Origin: an uncultured Drancourtella sp.
GTDB taxonomy: Bacteria > Bacillota > Clostridia > Lachnospirales > Lachnospiraceae
Direction of reading: 5' to 3'
DNA: 64,000 nucleotides
Assembly (NCBI GenBank): GCA_937880845.1
Contig: CALFLL010000055.1
Coordinates: 1-64,000, forward strand
Of the stretch, positions 45,692 through 53,876 are shown one piece after another. The translations under genes were made by a program, and so were the position numbers. Under the pieces are notes generated by a model. The model ran no database searches. It was given only the letters and a program-made list of their open reading frames with translations, and was not told the origin of the DNA. Position 1 is the stretch's first letter, and every line of letters begins with the position of its first letter.

Positions 45692-46450
45692 TTATACGAA
45701 ATGTTTGATAAAACTGTTTCGATGGATCGGACTTGGTCCATATGTTTTTAATGCTTCAATATGCTGTGAGGAACCATAACCTTTATTGGATGCGAAACCA
45801 TACTGAGGAAGGATCTTATCATATTCCTCCATCAGATGATCCCTTGTCACCTTGGCAACAATACTTGCACAGGCTATAGAAAGGCTTTTGGCATCTCCCT
45901 TGATGATTGGAACCTGTTGCACAGGCATATTTGGTATTTTAACCGCATCATTTAGAAGCAAATCCGGCTTTACGGACAATTTCCCGACGGCCTCCCGCAT
46001 AGCTTCATATGTGGCCTGTAGAATATTAATCTCATCAATTCTCTGCGGACTTCTCATACCGATTCCTACTGCTTCTGCTTTTTCCATGATTTCTTTATAA
46101 AGTTGTTCTCTCATTTTTTCTGAAACTTTCTTAGAATCATTTGCATAGAGAATTCTTGCATCCTTCGGAAGAATAACAGCCGCTGCCACCACCGGTCCGG
46201 CAAGCGGACCTCGTCCCACCTCGTCAATACCACAAATGTGTGAATAAACGGCATACTTTTTTTCATAAAAAAGCATTCCTTCAATCCTCTCCCTTTCGGC
46301 CTTTTCCTTTTCCAGCTTTTTTCGATAAGACTCCAAAATACGCTGTACACCCGTTCTCTTATCTTCATTATATAAGGCAAACAGATTTGTCCATTCACTT
46401 TTTTCTACTGTTTCAAACTCTTCTCTAATATCGGAAATTCGTTTATTCAT
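45692..46450 (-). CDS. rnhB: Ribonuclease HII
   Basis: 252 residues. The RNase HII core has GIDEVGRGPLAGPVVAAAV with the first Asp-Glu pair, and later catalytic Asp residues in NDAVK and ACASIVAKVTRD. It cleaves RNA in RNA/DNA hybrids. There is an N-terminal helical extension of about 70 residues, common in Bacillota. The start codon overlaps the end of lepB by eight bases. Confidence 0.95.
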   Translation of the reverse strand: MNKRISDIREEFETVEKSEWTNLFALYNEDKRTGVQRILESYRKKLEKEKAERERIEGMLFYEKKYAVYSHICGIDEVGRGPLAGPVVAAAVILPKDARILYANDSKKVSEKMREQLYKEIMEKAEAVGIGMRSPQRIDEINILQATYEAMREAVGKLSVKPDLLLNDAVKIPNMPVQQVPIIKGDAKSLSIACASIVAKVTRDHLMEEYDKILPQYGFASNKGYGSSQHIEALKTYGPSPIHRNSFIKHFV

Positions 46451-47009
46451 GTACTACCAACCCCATCTCATCAAATGGATAAATTCGAATCCATGCTCTT
46501 CCCATCAAGTCGTCTCTTTTTAAAATCCCTACACTTGGATCCCTGCTGTCCGAACTGTGGTTTCTATTGTCTCCCAAGACAAAGTATTCATCCTCTCCAA
46601 GGTGGATTGGTTCCTTTGCGATTCCTTCTTCTTCCATCGGCTCTGCTCCGTAGTGCTCTTTTAATTTTTCTCCATTAATATAAACTGCTCCGTTTTTTAT
46701 CTGGACCGTTTCTCCCGGAAGTCCGATAATCCTTTTGATATAATAGGTGTCCTCTTCATATTTATAAGGAAATACAATAATCTCAAAACGCTTTGGATCT
46801 CGGAAGCGATAAGATATTTTATCTACGATCAAATTATTTCCGTCATGAAGTGCCGGCTCCATAGACTGCCCATCTACCACGGTCCTCACACCGACAAATG
46901 TAACAATAAACCAGGAAGCCAAAAGAACCAACAGGATATAAACGATCCATTCTCTGACTTCTTTCCATGTATTTCTTTGTTTCTTTGTTTCTAATTCATC
47001 CTTTTCCAT
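46443..47009 (-). CDS. lepB: Signal peptidase I
   Basis: A 188-residue type I signal peptidase. A single membrane helix near residues 22-42 is followed by the catalytic Ser49 (GQSMEP) and Lys92 (YIKRIIGLPGE), with GDNRNHSSDSR near the C-terminus. It removes signal peptides at the outer face of the membrane. All catalytic motifs are present, in contrast to the second copy at 47892. AGGGGAG precedes the start. Confidence 0.95.
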   Translation of the reverse strand: MEKDELETKKQRNTWKEVREWIVYILLVLLASWFIVTFVGVRTVVDGQSMEPALHDGNNLIVDKISYRFRDPKRFEIIVFPYKYEEDTYYIKRIIGLPGETVQIKNGAVYINGEKLKEHYGAEPMEEEGIAKEPIHLGEDEYFVLGDNRNHSSDSRDPSVGILKRDDLMGRAWIRIYPFDEMGLVVHE

Positions 47010-47023
47010 CTGAATCTCTCCCC

Positions 47024-47875
47024 TTATTCAAATTCTTCCGGAAACTCCAATGTCAGACGTCCCAGTTTCCCGTTTCGAAAATCATCGACAAAGAGAATGG
47101 CCGCCTTTTCGTAATCCAGTTCTCCCCCTTTGGTCAGGCAATGTCTTTTTTCTGCAATACCTGCCAGTGTAATATACGGGTCTTCTTTTTCCTCTGCTCC
47201 GTATTTTTCCTTTATCGTGCCACTATAATATTTCTGAAGAAAAGCAATCATTTCTGCCGCAAGTTCTTCTGTGTTTAAAATCTCATCTTTGATGGAACCG
47301 ATAAAGGCAAGTTTCTTTCCGACTGACTGATCTTCAAACTTTGGCCATAAGATTCCCGGTGTATCCAATAACTCCACATTCTTATTTAAACGAATCCATT
47401 GTTTTCCTTTTGTGACACCAGGCTTATTTCCTGTTTTTGCACAGGCCTTTCCTGCCAATGCATTAATAAACGTCGATTTCCCGACATTCGGGATACCAAC
47501 CACCATAGCTCTTACCGGGCGATTCAAGATTCCTCTCTTTCGATCTCGTTCTATTTTTTCCTTACACGTCTCCTGTATCACCCCTTGAATGGACTTGATT
47601 CCTCCGCCTTTTTTTGAATTTACCTTCACTACCGCAAATCCTTTTTTCTTAAAATACCGCTCCCATGCTTCATTGTATGATTCAACAGCAAGATCTGATT
47701 TGTTCAGCAGGATCAATCTCGCTTTATTCTTTCCAAGCTCATCGATGTCCGGATTCCTGCTGCTGACAGGAATCCTCGCATCCACCAACTCAATGATCAG
47801 ATCGATCAGTTTGATATTTTCCTGCATCATTCTTTTTGCCTTGGTCATATGACCTGGATACCATTGAAAATGCAT
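47024..47875 (-). CDS. rbgA: Ribosome biogenesis GTPase RbgA (YlqF)
   Basis: 283 residues of the circularly permuted GTPase type. In permuted order the G4 motif LNKSDL is followed by G1 GIPNVGKSTFINALA and G3 DTPGIL. It acts in late 50S assembly. WYPGHMTKAKRMMQE at the N-terminus is typical. It lies between the two signal peptidase genes and 17 bases after the second, as in many Bacillota. Confidence 0.95.
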   Translation of the reverse strand: MHFQWYPGHMTKAKRMMQENIKLIDLIIELVDARIPVSSRNPDIDELGKNKARLILLNKSDLAVESYNEAWERYFKKKGFAVVKVNSKKGGGIKSIQGVIQETCKEKIERDRKRGILNRPVRAMVVGIPNVGKSTFINALAGKACAKTGNKPGVTKGKQWIRLNKNVELLDTPGILWPKFEDQSVGKKLAFIGSIKDEILNTEELAAEMIAFLQKYYSGTIKEKYGAEEKEDPYITLAGIAEKRHCLTKGGELDYEKAAILFVDDFRNGKLGRLTLEFPEEFE

Positions 47876-47891
47876 ATTTTTTCTCCTTCAT

Positions 47892-48464
47892 CTATATAAA
47901 TCCAAAATTTTTTCCCCAAGACAGGACAAACCATACTTTCCCCTCTATATCGTCCCGTTTCACATTTCCGATATTTGCCATCCGGCTGTCCTCTCCATCA
48001 TTTCTGTCATCACCCAGAACAAAATATTCATCGCCGCTTAGAACAATCTCTTCCTCTGCCACACCGGCATTTTCAATCATTGCAGTCCCATAACTTTCTT
48101 TCAGCTCTTTTCCGTTAATACAGACCTTCCCATTCTGTATCCGAATTGTTTCTCCTAGAAGTCCCACAATTCTTTTTATATTTGACCCGGAAGTGTCATC
48201 ACCATTTGGTTTGAAAGCAATAATGTCTCCTCTTTTTGGTTTACTTATGTCATATACCATTTTATTGATGAAAACGACATCTCCCTTTTGAATCTCCGGC
48301 TCCATTCCACGATCTGTAGCTTTTACACCCTGTCCAAAATAAACGACGATCACAAATGCAAACAGACAGACGATCATCGTATGTAAAACCCATCTTCCGA
48401 TTTTACGGGTGAAACCGCTGTTCACATATTCCTTTATTTTTTCTAACTGCAAGCCATTTCTCAT
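47892..48464 (-). CDS. Signal-peptidase-I-like protein lacking the catalytic serine
   Basis: 190 residues with the fold of signal peptidase I: a membrane helix near residues 25-44, Lys97 (IKRIVGLLGETI), and GDDRNDGEDSR. At the serine position the motif S-M-x-P is replaced by DRGMEP (Gly53) and the loop is two residues shorter. A second change, Gly for the Ser of the R-N-x-S motif, is also visible. The protein is therefore unlikely to be an ordinary protease, though it has not obviously lost its fold. Its position, directly before rbgA and lepB, is the usual one for a duplicated lepB. It could be a non-catalytic partner of the real lepB product. Confidence 0.85.
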   Translation of the reverse strand: MRNGLQLEKIKEYVNSGFTRKIGRWVLHTMIVCLFAFVIVVYFGQGVKATDRGMEPEIQKGDVVFINKMVYDISKPKRGDIIAFKPNGDDTSGSNIKRIVGLLGETIRIQNGKVCINGKELKESYGTAMIENAGVAEEEIVLSGDEYFVLGDDRNDGEDSRMANIGNVKRDDIEGKVWFVLSWGKNFGFI

Positions 48465-48487
48465 ATGTATTTCCTGTACTGTCTAAA

Positions 48488-48531
48488 ACAAAAAGGGCAA
48501 GAATACCTTACGTACTTTGCCCCTTTCCCAT
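48488..48531 (-). terminator. Terminator downstream of rplS
   Basis: AAAGGGGCAAAG pairs with CTTGCCCTTTTT (one bulge) followed by a T run on the minus strand. It starts seven bases after the rplS stop and probably separates the ribosomal operon from the lepB/rbgA genes. Confidence 0.8.
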
Positions 48532-48537
48532 GTCCTA

Positions 48538-48885
48538 TTATTTTACTAATTCTTTTACTTTGGCTCTCTTACCAACACGTCCTCTTAAGTAGTTCAGTTT
48601 AGCTCTTCTTACTTTACCTTTTCTTACTACTTCTACTTTTTCAACGTTTGGAGAATGTAACGGCCATGTTTTTTCCACACCTACACCGTTAGAAAACTTT
48701 CTTACTGTGAAAGTTTCTCTTGTGCTTCCACCCTGTTTCTTTAAAACAGTACCTTCGAAAACCTGAATTCTTTCGCGGTTTCCTTCTTTAATCTTACCGT
48801 AAACTTTTACAGTATCACCAACGTTAAACTGTGGTGCGTTTTCTTTGAGCTGTTCAGCTTCAATTTTTCTAATGATTTCGTTCAT
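48538..48885 (-). CDS. rplS: 50S ribosomal protein L19
   Basis: 115 residues with the standard L19 sequence: FNVGDTVKVYGKIKEGNRERIQVFEG and VEKTWPLHSPNVEKVEV. It sits at the 30S/50S interface. AAGGAGG precedes the start. It is the last gene of the ylxM-ffh-rpsP-khpA-rimM-trmD-rplS run, and a leader-like RNA of 77 bases precedes it. Confidence 0.97.
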   Translation of the reverse strand: MNEIIRKIEAEQLKENAPQFNVGDTVKVYGKIKEGNRERIQVFEGTVLKKQGGSTRETFTVRKFSNGVGVEKTWPLHSPNVEKVEVVRKGKVRRAKLNYLRGRVGKRAKVKELVK

Positions 48886-48962
48886 TGTGTGACCTCCTTA
48901 AATATTTTGACGTTCTTAATACATACCGTATCAGAGGACCATCTCTTTTTTCTCACAACATT
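48886..48962 (-). ncRNA. Candidate L19 leader
   Basis: The 77 bases before rplS contain AGAG-AUGGUC-CUCU and AUAC-GGUAU-GUAU hairpins and outer AAUAUUU/AAAUAUU pairing ending at the ribosome-binding site. Ribosomal protein leaders are known upstream of L19 in low-GC Gram-positives; I infer an autoregulatory element from position and hairpins only. Confidence 0.45.
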
Positions 48963-49751
48963 TTAAATATTATCATAATTTTTTTTGGATTGCAAGTTGT
49001 TTTTTCGATATTCTTCGAGAATTTTTTTTTCTTTTTCCGTCAGCACTGCCTGTTCCAACAAATCCGGTCTTCTCTGTGCCGTTCGTATGATCGACTGTTC
49101 TCTTCTCCATTTTTCAATGTTCGCATGATGACCTGACAACAAGATTGGCGGCACTTTTTTCTCATGCCATGTTTCCGGGCGTGAGTACTGCGGATATTCC
49201 AGAAGGTTGTCCTGAAAGCTTTCAAATTCCGCAGAAACGTCATTATGAAGAACACCCGGAACCAAACGTGAAACGGCATCTACCATGACCATGGCCGGAA
49301 GTTCTCCTCCTGTCAGGACATAATCTCCGATGGATACATAATCCGTCACGATTTCTTCTAGCACTCTCTCATCAATCCCCTCATAATGACCACACAAAAG
49401 TATCAACTCGTTTTCTTTTGCAAATTCTTCTGCCATTTTTTGAGAAAATGTCGTTCCCTGAGGAGAAAGATATATAACCCGCGGTCGTTTCTGTGAAGAA
49501 TCTTTCGGATCAATCCCGGACTTTTCACATACAGCTTTGTAACATTGATAAACGGGTTCTGCCTGTATCAGCATTCCTGCTCCTCCCCCATAAGGATAGT
49601 CATCTACACTTTGATGTTTGTTAAAAGCATAATCACGGATATTTACGGCCTCAATGGAAAGTAATCCTTTTTCTTTTGCCCTTCCTATGATACTTGTATT
49701 TAATCCCTGTTCCACCATTTCCGGAAACAATGTTAAAATATGAAAATTCAT
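48963..49751 (-). CDS. trmD: tRNA (guanine-37-N1)-methyltransferase
   Basis: 262 residues of the SPOUT-fold TrmD family, with YLSPQGTTFSQ, LLCGHYEGIDERV and VSIGDYVLTGGELPAMVMVD forming the trefoil-knot SAM site. It methylates G37 of tRNAs to keep the reading frame. The length is normal. It is 24 bases after rimM in the usual order. Confidence 0.97.
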   Translation of the reverse strand: MNFHILTLFPEMVEQGLNTSIIGRAKEKGLLSIEAVNIRDYAFNKHQSVDDYPYGGGAGMLIQAEPVYQCYKAVCEKSGIDPKDSSQKRPRVIYLSPQGTTFSQKMAEEFAKENELILLCGHYEGIDERVLEEIVTDYVSIGDYVLTGGELPAMVMVDAVSRLVPGVLHNDVSAEFESFQDNLLEYPQYSRPETWHEKKVPPILLSGHHANIEKWRREQSIIRTAQRRPDLLEQAVLTEKEKKILEEYRKNNLQSKKNYDNI

Positions 49752-49775
49752 ATGTTTTCCTCTTGTCTTTCTCTT

Positions 49776-50282
49776 TTATATCAGTCCGTCCATCAGATGG
49801 ATCTTCATACGTTTTTCTTCGATATCCACATCAAGAATGCACTCTTTAATCGCCGGGATCAACACTTCTCCATGCTCTTGGCTTTGTATAATGTAAACGT
49901 CATTTGCTCCGGTTTCCATCACATCATTCAGCCTTCCGAACACTTTCCCGTCTTCTGTCACAACTTCCATTCCGATCATATCCGCAATAAAATATTCATC
50001 TTCCTTTAATTCTACCGCATTTTCTCTCGTCACAAAAAGCGGACGTCCTTTATATTTTTCAATGTCATTTATGTTATCGATTCCTTTAAATTTCAAAATT
50101 ACAAACTTCTTGAAAAATTTGACATTTTGAATTTCCAAAGGAAGCTGTTCTTTTCCTGTATCCAATATAACATGCTTTAATTTACGGAAGCGATCGGCAT
50201 CATCAGTTGTCGGAAATACTTTTACCTCTCCCCTGACTCCATGAGTAGAGGAAATCACTCCAACCTGTAAAAACTGTTCCAT
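49776..50282 (-). CDS. rimM: 16S rRNA processing protein RimM
   Basis: 168 residues with the N-terminal RimM domain (VGVISSTHGVRGEVKVFPTT) and a C-terminal PRC-barrel (EYFIADMIGMEVVTEDG). It binds the 30S subunit and helps mature 16S rRNA. The order rpsP-khpA-rimM-trmD is conserved. Confidence 0.96.
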   Translation of the reverse strand: MEQFLQVGVISSTHGVRGEVKVFPTTDDADRFRKLKHVILDTGKEQLPLEIQNVKFFKKFVILKFKGIDNINDIEKYKGRPLFVTRENAVELKEDEYFIADMIGMEVVTEDGKVFGRLNDVMETGANDVYIIQSQEHGEVLIPAIKECILDVDIEEKRMKIHLMDGLI

Positions 50283-50383
50283 ATCCTGTTCCTTTCTTTT
50301 TTTGTCTGATGATATAAATTAAGAACAGTCCCGCACATGCAATGGCATGGCAGCCTGTTCTTTATTTATCTGTGTCTGACATC

Positions 50384-50614
50384 TTACTGTGTAATGTCCA
50401 CGATCACTTTTTTGTCTTCTTTCGCAGCGGCCGCTTTCACAACTGAACGAATCGCTTTTGCGATGCGTCCCTGTTTACCAATCACTTTACCCATATCATT
50501 TTCAGATACGTGTACCTCGATCACCGTTGCTTTTCCTTCTGCTCTTTCTGTAACTACAACTTTATCCGGCTCATCAACAAGAGCCTTTGCAATTACTTCC
50601 ACTAATTCTTTCAT
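50384..50614 (-). CDS. khpA: KH-domain RNA-binding protein
   Basis: 76 residues of the YlqC/KhpA family. One KH domain carries the GxxG loop in VIGKQGRIAKAIRSVVKAA. KhpA works with KhpB in RNA binding and cell elongation in some Bacillota. GGAGG precedes the start, 24 bases after rpsP. Confidence 0.95.
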   Translation of the reverse strand: MKELVEVIAKALVDEPDKVVVTERAEGKATVIEVHVSENDMGKVIGKQGRIAKAIRSVVKAAAAKEDKKVIVDITQ

Positions 50615-50638
50615 TTACGAGCACCTCCGAGGCCTTGA

Positions 50639-50884
50639 TTATTTTTCAATTCCTGCTGCTTTAAAAATCTTGCTGACAACTTCTGTCGGCTGTGCACCGT
50701 TGTTTAACCATTTTTTAGCTGCTTCTTCATCTACTTTGAAAAGGCTTGGTTCCTGGTTCGGATCGTATGTTCCGATTTCTTCGATGAATTTTCCGTCTCT
50801 TGGAGAACGGGAATCAGCTACGATGATTCTATAGAAAGGAGCTTTTTTCTGTCCCATTCTTCTTAATCTGATTTTTACTGCCAT
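50639..50884 (-). CDS. rpsP: 30S ribosomal protein S16
   Basis: 81 residues, standard S16 (VKIRLRRMGQKKAPFYRIVVAD-like N-terminus; GTYDPNQEPS). The start at 50884 follows GGAGGTG; the three extra residues of the longer frame are not used. Confidence 0.97.
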   Translation of the reverse strand: MAVKIRLRRMGQKKAPFYRIIVADSRSPRDGKFIEEIGTYDPNQEPSLFKVDEEAAKKWLNNGAQPTEVVSKIFKAAGIEK

Positions 50885-50923
50885 TTGTTTCACCTCCGTA
50901 TGAGTTAATAAAATGTTTTTATG

Positions 50924-52288
50924 TTAAAAAGGTAATTTAAATTTTCCCTTTTTACCACCTTTTCCTCCCAACATGCCCGGCATCTGTTTCATCATCTTTT
51001 TCATCTGCTCATACTGTTTGCAGAGTTTATTGACTTCTGAAATGTCGACACCTGCACCTTTTGCGATCCTGTGCTTTCTGGATGGATTCAAAAGATCCGG
51101 ATTTCTCCGTTCTTTTGGTGTCATGGAATAAATGATCGCCTCCATGCGTTCCATCTTTCTTTGTGTATCCTCGGAATCGATATCCGGCATTCCTTTTCTG
51201 CCCATCATTCCGCCGCCAAGTCCCGGAAGCATTCCGAGAATGTTACCAAGGCCTCCCATTTTTCTCATCTGCTTCATTGATTCCAGATAATCTTCAAAGT
51301 CAAACTGAGCTTTTTTGAGTTTCTGGGACATTTCCCTTGCTTTGTCTTCGTCCATATCGGCTTCTGCCTTTTCGATTAAAGTCAGAATATCGCCCATACC
51401 AAGGATTCTTGATGCCATCCTCTCCGGATAAAACTGTTCCAAATCGGAAAGCTTTTCTCCCATACCGACATAAAGAATCGGACATCCGGTCACGGCTTTG
51501 ATTGAAAGTGCCGCACCGCCCCTTGTATCACCGTCAAGCTTTGTGACGATGACGCCATCTATGCCAATCTTCTCGTTAAATTCATTTGCTACGTTGACCG
51601 CATCCTGCCCTGTCATGGCATCCACAACGAGAATTGTCTGATGCACGGCAACCGCTTCTTTGATTTCCTGAAGCTCTGCCATCATATCTTCATCAATATG
51701 AAGACGTCCCGCTGTATCGAGGATTACTATATTATTGTCATTCTTTGCAGCATGTTCCATAGCTGCTTTTGCAATGTCTGCCGGTTTATGTTTTTCTCCC
51801 ATGGCAAACACATCGACACCCTGCTTTTCCCCGTTGATCTGCAGCTGTTTGATCGCCGCCGGTCTGTATACATCACAAGCTACAAGAAGCGGCTTCTTAC
51901 CTTTCAACTTAAATTTTCCTGCAAGTTTTGCGGTTGTTGTTGTTTTACCGGCCCCCTGAAGCCCCGCCATCATAATAACGGTCGTGGCTTTCCCTGGCTG
52001 AAGCTTGATTTCCGTTGTTTCGGATCCCATCAGGGAAACAAGTTCTTCGTTTACAATCTTGATAACCATCTGTCCCGGATTCAGACCGTTCATAACATCC
52101 TGTCCGACAGCCCGCTCCTGAACACTTTTAATAAAATTTTTAACTACCTTGAAGTTTACATCGGCTTCCAGAAGAGCCATTTTTACTTCCCGTAATGCTG
52201 TCTTTACATCGTCTTCTGTCAAACGCCCTTTACTCCGCAGGTTACGGAATACGTTCTGAAGTTTTTCCGTTAAACTGTCAAATGCCAT
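50924..52288 (-). CDS. ffh: Signal recognition particle protein
   Basis: 454 residues with the N domain, the G domain (GLQGAGKTTTTAKLAG, DTAGRLHID, TKLDGDTRGG) and the methionine-rich M domain (GNILGMLPGLGGGMMGRKG, then MKKMMKQMPGMLGG). It binds signal peptides and 4.5S RNA and targets ribosomes to the membrane. The start is one base after the ylxM stop. Confidence 0.97.
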   Translation of the reverse strand: MAFDSLTEKLQNVFRNLRSKGRLTEDDVKTALREVKMALLEADVNFKVVKNFIKSVQERAVGQDVMNGLNPGQMVIKIVNEELVSLMGSETTEIKLQPGKATTVIMMAGLQGAGKTTTTAKLAGKFKLKGKKPLLVACDVYRPAAIKQLQINGEKQGVDVFAMGEKHKPADIAKAAMEHAAKNDNNIVILDTAGRLHIDEDMMAELQEIKEAVAVHQTILVVDAMTGQDAVNVANEFNEKIGIDGVIVTKLDGDTRGGAALSIKAVTGCPILYVGMGEKLSDLEQFYPERMASRILGMGDILTLIEKAEADMDEDKAREMSQKLKKAQFDFEDYLESMKQMRKMGGLGNILGMLPGLGGGMMGRKGMPDIDSEDTQRKMERMEAIIYSMTPKERRNPDLLNPSRKHRIAKGAGVDISEVNKLCKQYEQMKKMMKQMPGMLGGKGGKKGKFKLPF

Positions 52289-52289
52289 T

Positions 52290-52634
52290 CTATAACTCCT
52301 CTATAATCTCATCGGAAATCTGTCGGATCTCGGAAATCAAAACTTCTGTTTTCTTTTCCTTCCATGTGTCCAGCAGATTATCTATCTGATGTACCTTCTC
52401 TTTCACCGTGAGAAACTTTCTGATCAGGTGTAACTTTTCTTCATACCCTTCCAATGTCTTTTCACAGCGTCTGATCGTATCATGTACTCCCTGGCGGCTG
52501 ATGCCTCTGGCTGAAGCAATCTCCCCAAGCGACAAATCTTCCAGTATAAACTGTTCATAGATTTCTTTTTGATGTTCTGTCAGAAGCTCCCCGTAAAAAT
52601 CATATAAGAGTGCCTGCTTTACAATTTCTTCCAT
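52290..52634 (-). CDS. ylxM: YlxM family DNA-binding protein
   Basis: 114 residues with a sigma-70-region-4-like helix-turn-helix (EDLSLGEIASARGISRQGVHDTIRR). YlxM regulates or accompanies Ffh in many Bacillota. The start at 52634 follows GAGGTGAGAG. It is the first gene of the SRP/ribosome run, with a promoter 17 bases upstream. Confidence 0.93.
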   Translation of the reverse strand: MEEIVKQALLYDFYGELLTEHQKEIYEQFILEDLSLGEIASARGISRQGVHDTIRRCEKTLEGYEEKLHLIRKFLTVKEKVHQIDNLLDTWKEKKTEVLISEIRQISDEIIEEL

Positions 52635-52650
52635 GTCTCTCACCTCGGTT

Positions 52651-52679
52651 ATCATACTACAGAAAAAACATGGTGTCAA
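52651..52679 (-). promoter_or_regulatory. Promoter of the ylxM-ffh operon, overlapping a terminator
   Basis: On the minus strand TTGACA (52674-52679) and TATGAT (52651-52656) are spaced by 17 bases. The -35 element lies in the right arm of the terminator of the subtilisin-like gene, so termination and initiation share the same bases. Confidence 0.85.
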
Positions 52680-52700
52680 GTATTTTTTCTTGACACCATG
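52669..52700 (-). terminator. Terminator of the subtilisin-like protease gene
   Basis: CATGGTGTCAAG pairs with CTTGACACCATG perfectly (12 bp, eight-base loop) with a following T run on the minus strand, seven bases from the stop codon. Confidence 0.9.
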
Positions 52701-52706
52701 ATATTT

Positions 52707-53627
52707 TTACATTTCCATAGTCAAAAGCTTTTCTATATTCAAAAGTCCATGTCCTTGCATATTCACTTTACGTCCCATATCATCCGCACTTAACATTAAT
52801 CGTATTTTTACTTCCGTATTGCTCATATCCGGATATTTGCAGAGCAAAAGTGCAATTGCTCCCGAAACAATCGGAGTAGACATGGATGTACCGCTTTTTA
52901 TCGAATATAATTTATGTCCTTTCTTATTATAAAAAGCATTACATGATGTAATATAAGATCCGAGAGCAACAAGATCCGGTTTTCTGACACATTCAAAGGT
53001 CGGCCCTCTTCCGGAATAATTTGTTCCTACTCTGCTGTATGGAGCATAATATCCGTCATCATCCGAAGCTCCTACCGTGATTACCTTTTTACTGATTCCC
53101 GGAAGTGTAACGGTTCCTTTTCCGGGTCCGTAATTTCCTGCTGCCGTCACTACTACGATTCCAGCATCCCACAAAGCCTCCACCCATTTTAAAAGTTCCG
53201 TTTCTTCTTCATCACCACGATGTGGTAATGTTCCGATAGAAATATTTACAATCCGGATGTTCCACTTTTTTCGATATTGTAAGACAGCCCGGATTCCCAG
53301 GATCAGATCCTTGATTCTCCCTTCACCTTTTCGATCCAAGACTTTTACCGCCACAATGTTGCTTCCCGGTGCAATACCGGAATACACTCCCGCGGAAGAC
53401 GTACCATCCCCTGCAATGATTCCCGCCACATGCGTGCCATGAGAATTATCATCATAAATATGAGACTTTCCGGAAATCATATCTCCAAAAGCCGTGATCT
53501 TTCCCGCCAAATCCGGATGTGCACAAATTCCCGTATCAAGAACCGCTGTTGTAATACCATGCCCGTCTATTTTTTTGTAAAGAGTATCGGGGCAGAAATA
53601 ATGAACTGCTTCTTTGACACGCCTCAT
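52707..53627 (-). CDS. Subtilisin-like S8 peptidase
   Basis: 306 residues without signal peptide or prodomain. The catalytic triad is Asp31 (VLDTGICAHPDL), His63 (NSHGTHVAGI) and Ser in GTSMSTPIVSGA near residue 242. Cytoplasmic or intracellular subtilisins of this size are common in Bacillota. The start at 53627 follows GGAGG; the GTG at 53633 is too close to that site. It is preceded by a 48-residue ORF 46 bases upstream and ends at a terminator that overlaps the ylxM promoter. Confidence 0.92.
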   Translation of the reverse strand: MRRVKEAVHYFCPDTLYKKIDGHGITTAVLDTGICAHPDLAGKITAFGDMISGKSHIYDDNSHGTHVAGIIAGDGTSSAGVYSGIAPGSNIVAVKVLDRKGEGRIKDLILGIRAVLQYRKKWNIRIVNISIGTLPHRGDEEETELLKWVEALWDAGIVVVTAAGNYGPGKGTVTLPGISKKVITVGASDDDGYYAPYSRVGTNYSGRGPTFECVRKPDLVALGSYITSCNAFYNKKGHKLYSIKSGTSMSTPIVSGAIALLLCKYPDMSNTEVKIRLMLSADDMGRKVNMQGHGLLNIEKLLTMEM

Positions 53628-53673
53628 TTTCACTCCTCCTTTTTTTCATCTTATTCGGAGGATTTCTTTTCCG

Positions 53674-53820
53674 TTACCTTTCTTCAATTTTTCTTGAATG
53701 GAAATTTCCGTACATGAAAAGATTGGGTACTTCTTCATAGTAGTTGCGGGAATTGGAATCAACGACAAATTCCATCTGATATCCTTGTTTTTTTAATAAT
53801 TTTTCAAAAACATGAAACAC
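53674..53820 (-). CDS. Small 48-residue ORF upstream of the S8 peptidase
   Basis: GTG start with a good GGGAGGG site seven bases before it, coding a protein that begins FHVFEKLLKKQGYQMEFVV and ends in RKIEER. It has an amphipathic first helix and a Tyr/Asn-rich middle. It is on the same strand as the protease, 46 bases away, so they are likely co-transcribed. I do not recognise the family. It is shorter than ordinary ORF cut-offs and might be an inhibitor, a cofactor or a leader of the protease, but this is only a guess. Confidence 0.5.
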   Translation of the reverse strand: MFHVFEKLLKKQGYQMEFVVDSNSRNYYEEVPNLFMYGNFHSRKIEER

Positions 53821-53844
53821 TTACAAGCCCTCCCACATAGTATA
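53817..53844 (+). promoter_or_regulatory. Possible sporulation (sigma-K-like) promoter of the Cys/Gly-rich gene
   Basis: AC (53817-53818) and CATAgtaTA (53836-53844) are separated by 17 bases, fitting the sigma-K consensus AC-N17-CATANNNTA. No TTGACA/TATAAT pair is seen nearby on this strand. The consensus is short, so chance matches occur. Confidence 0.35.
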
Positions 53845-53876
53845 ACATTGTAAATAATCATTATGGAGGCAACAAT

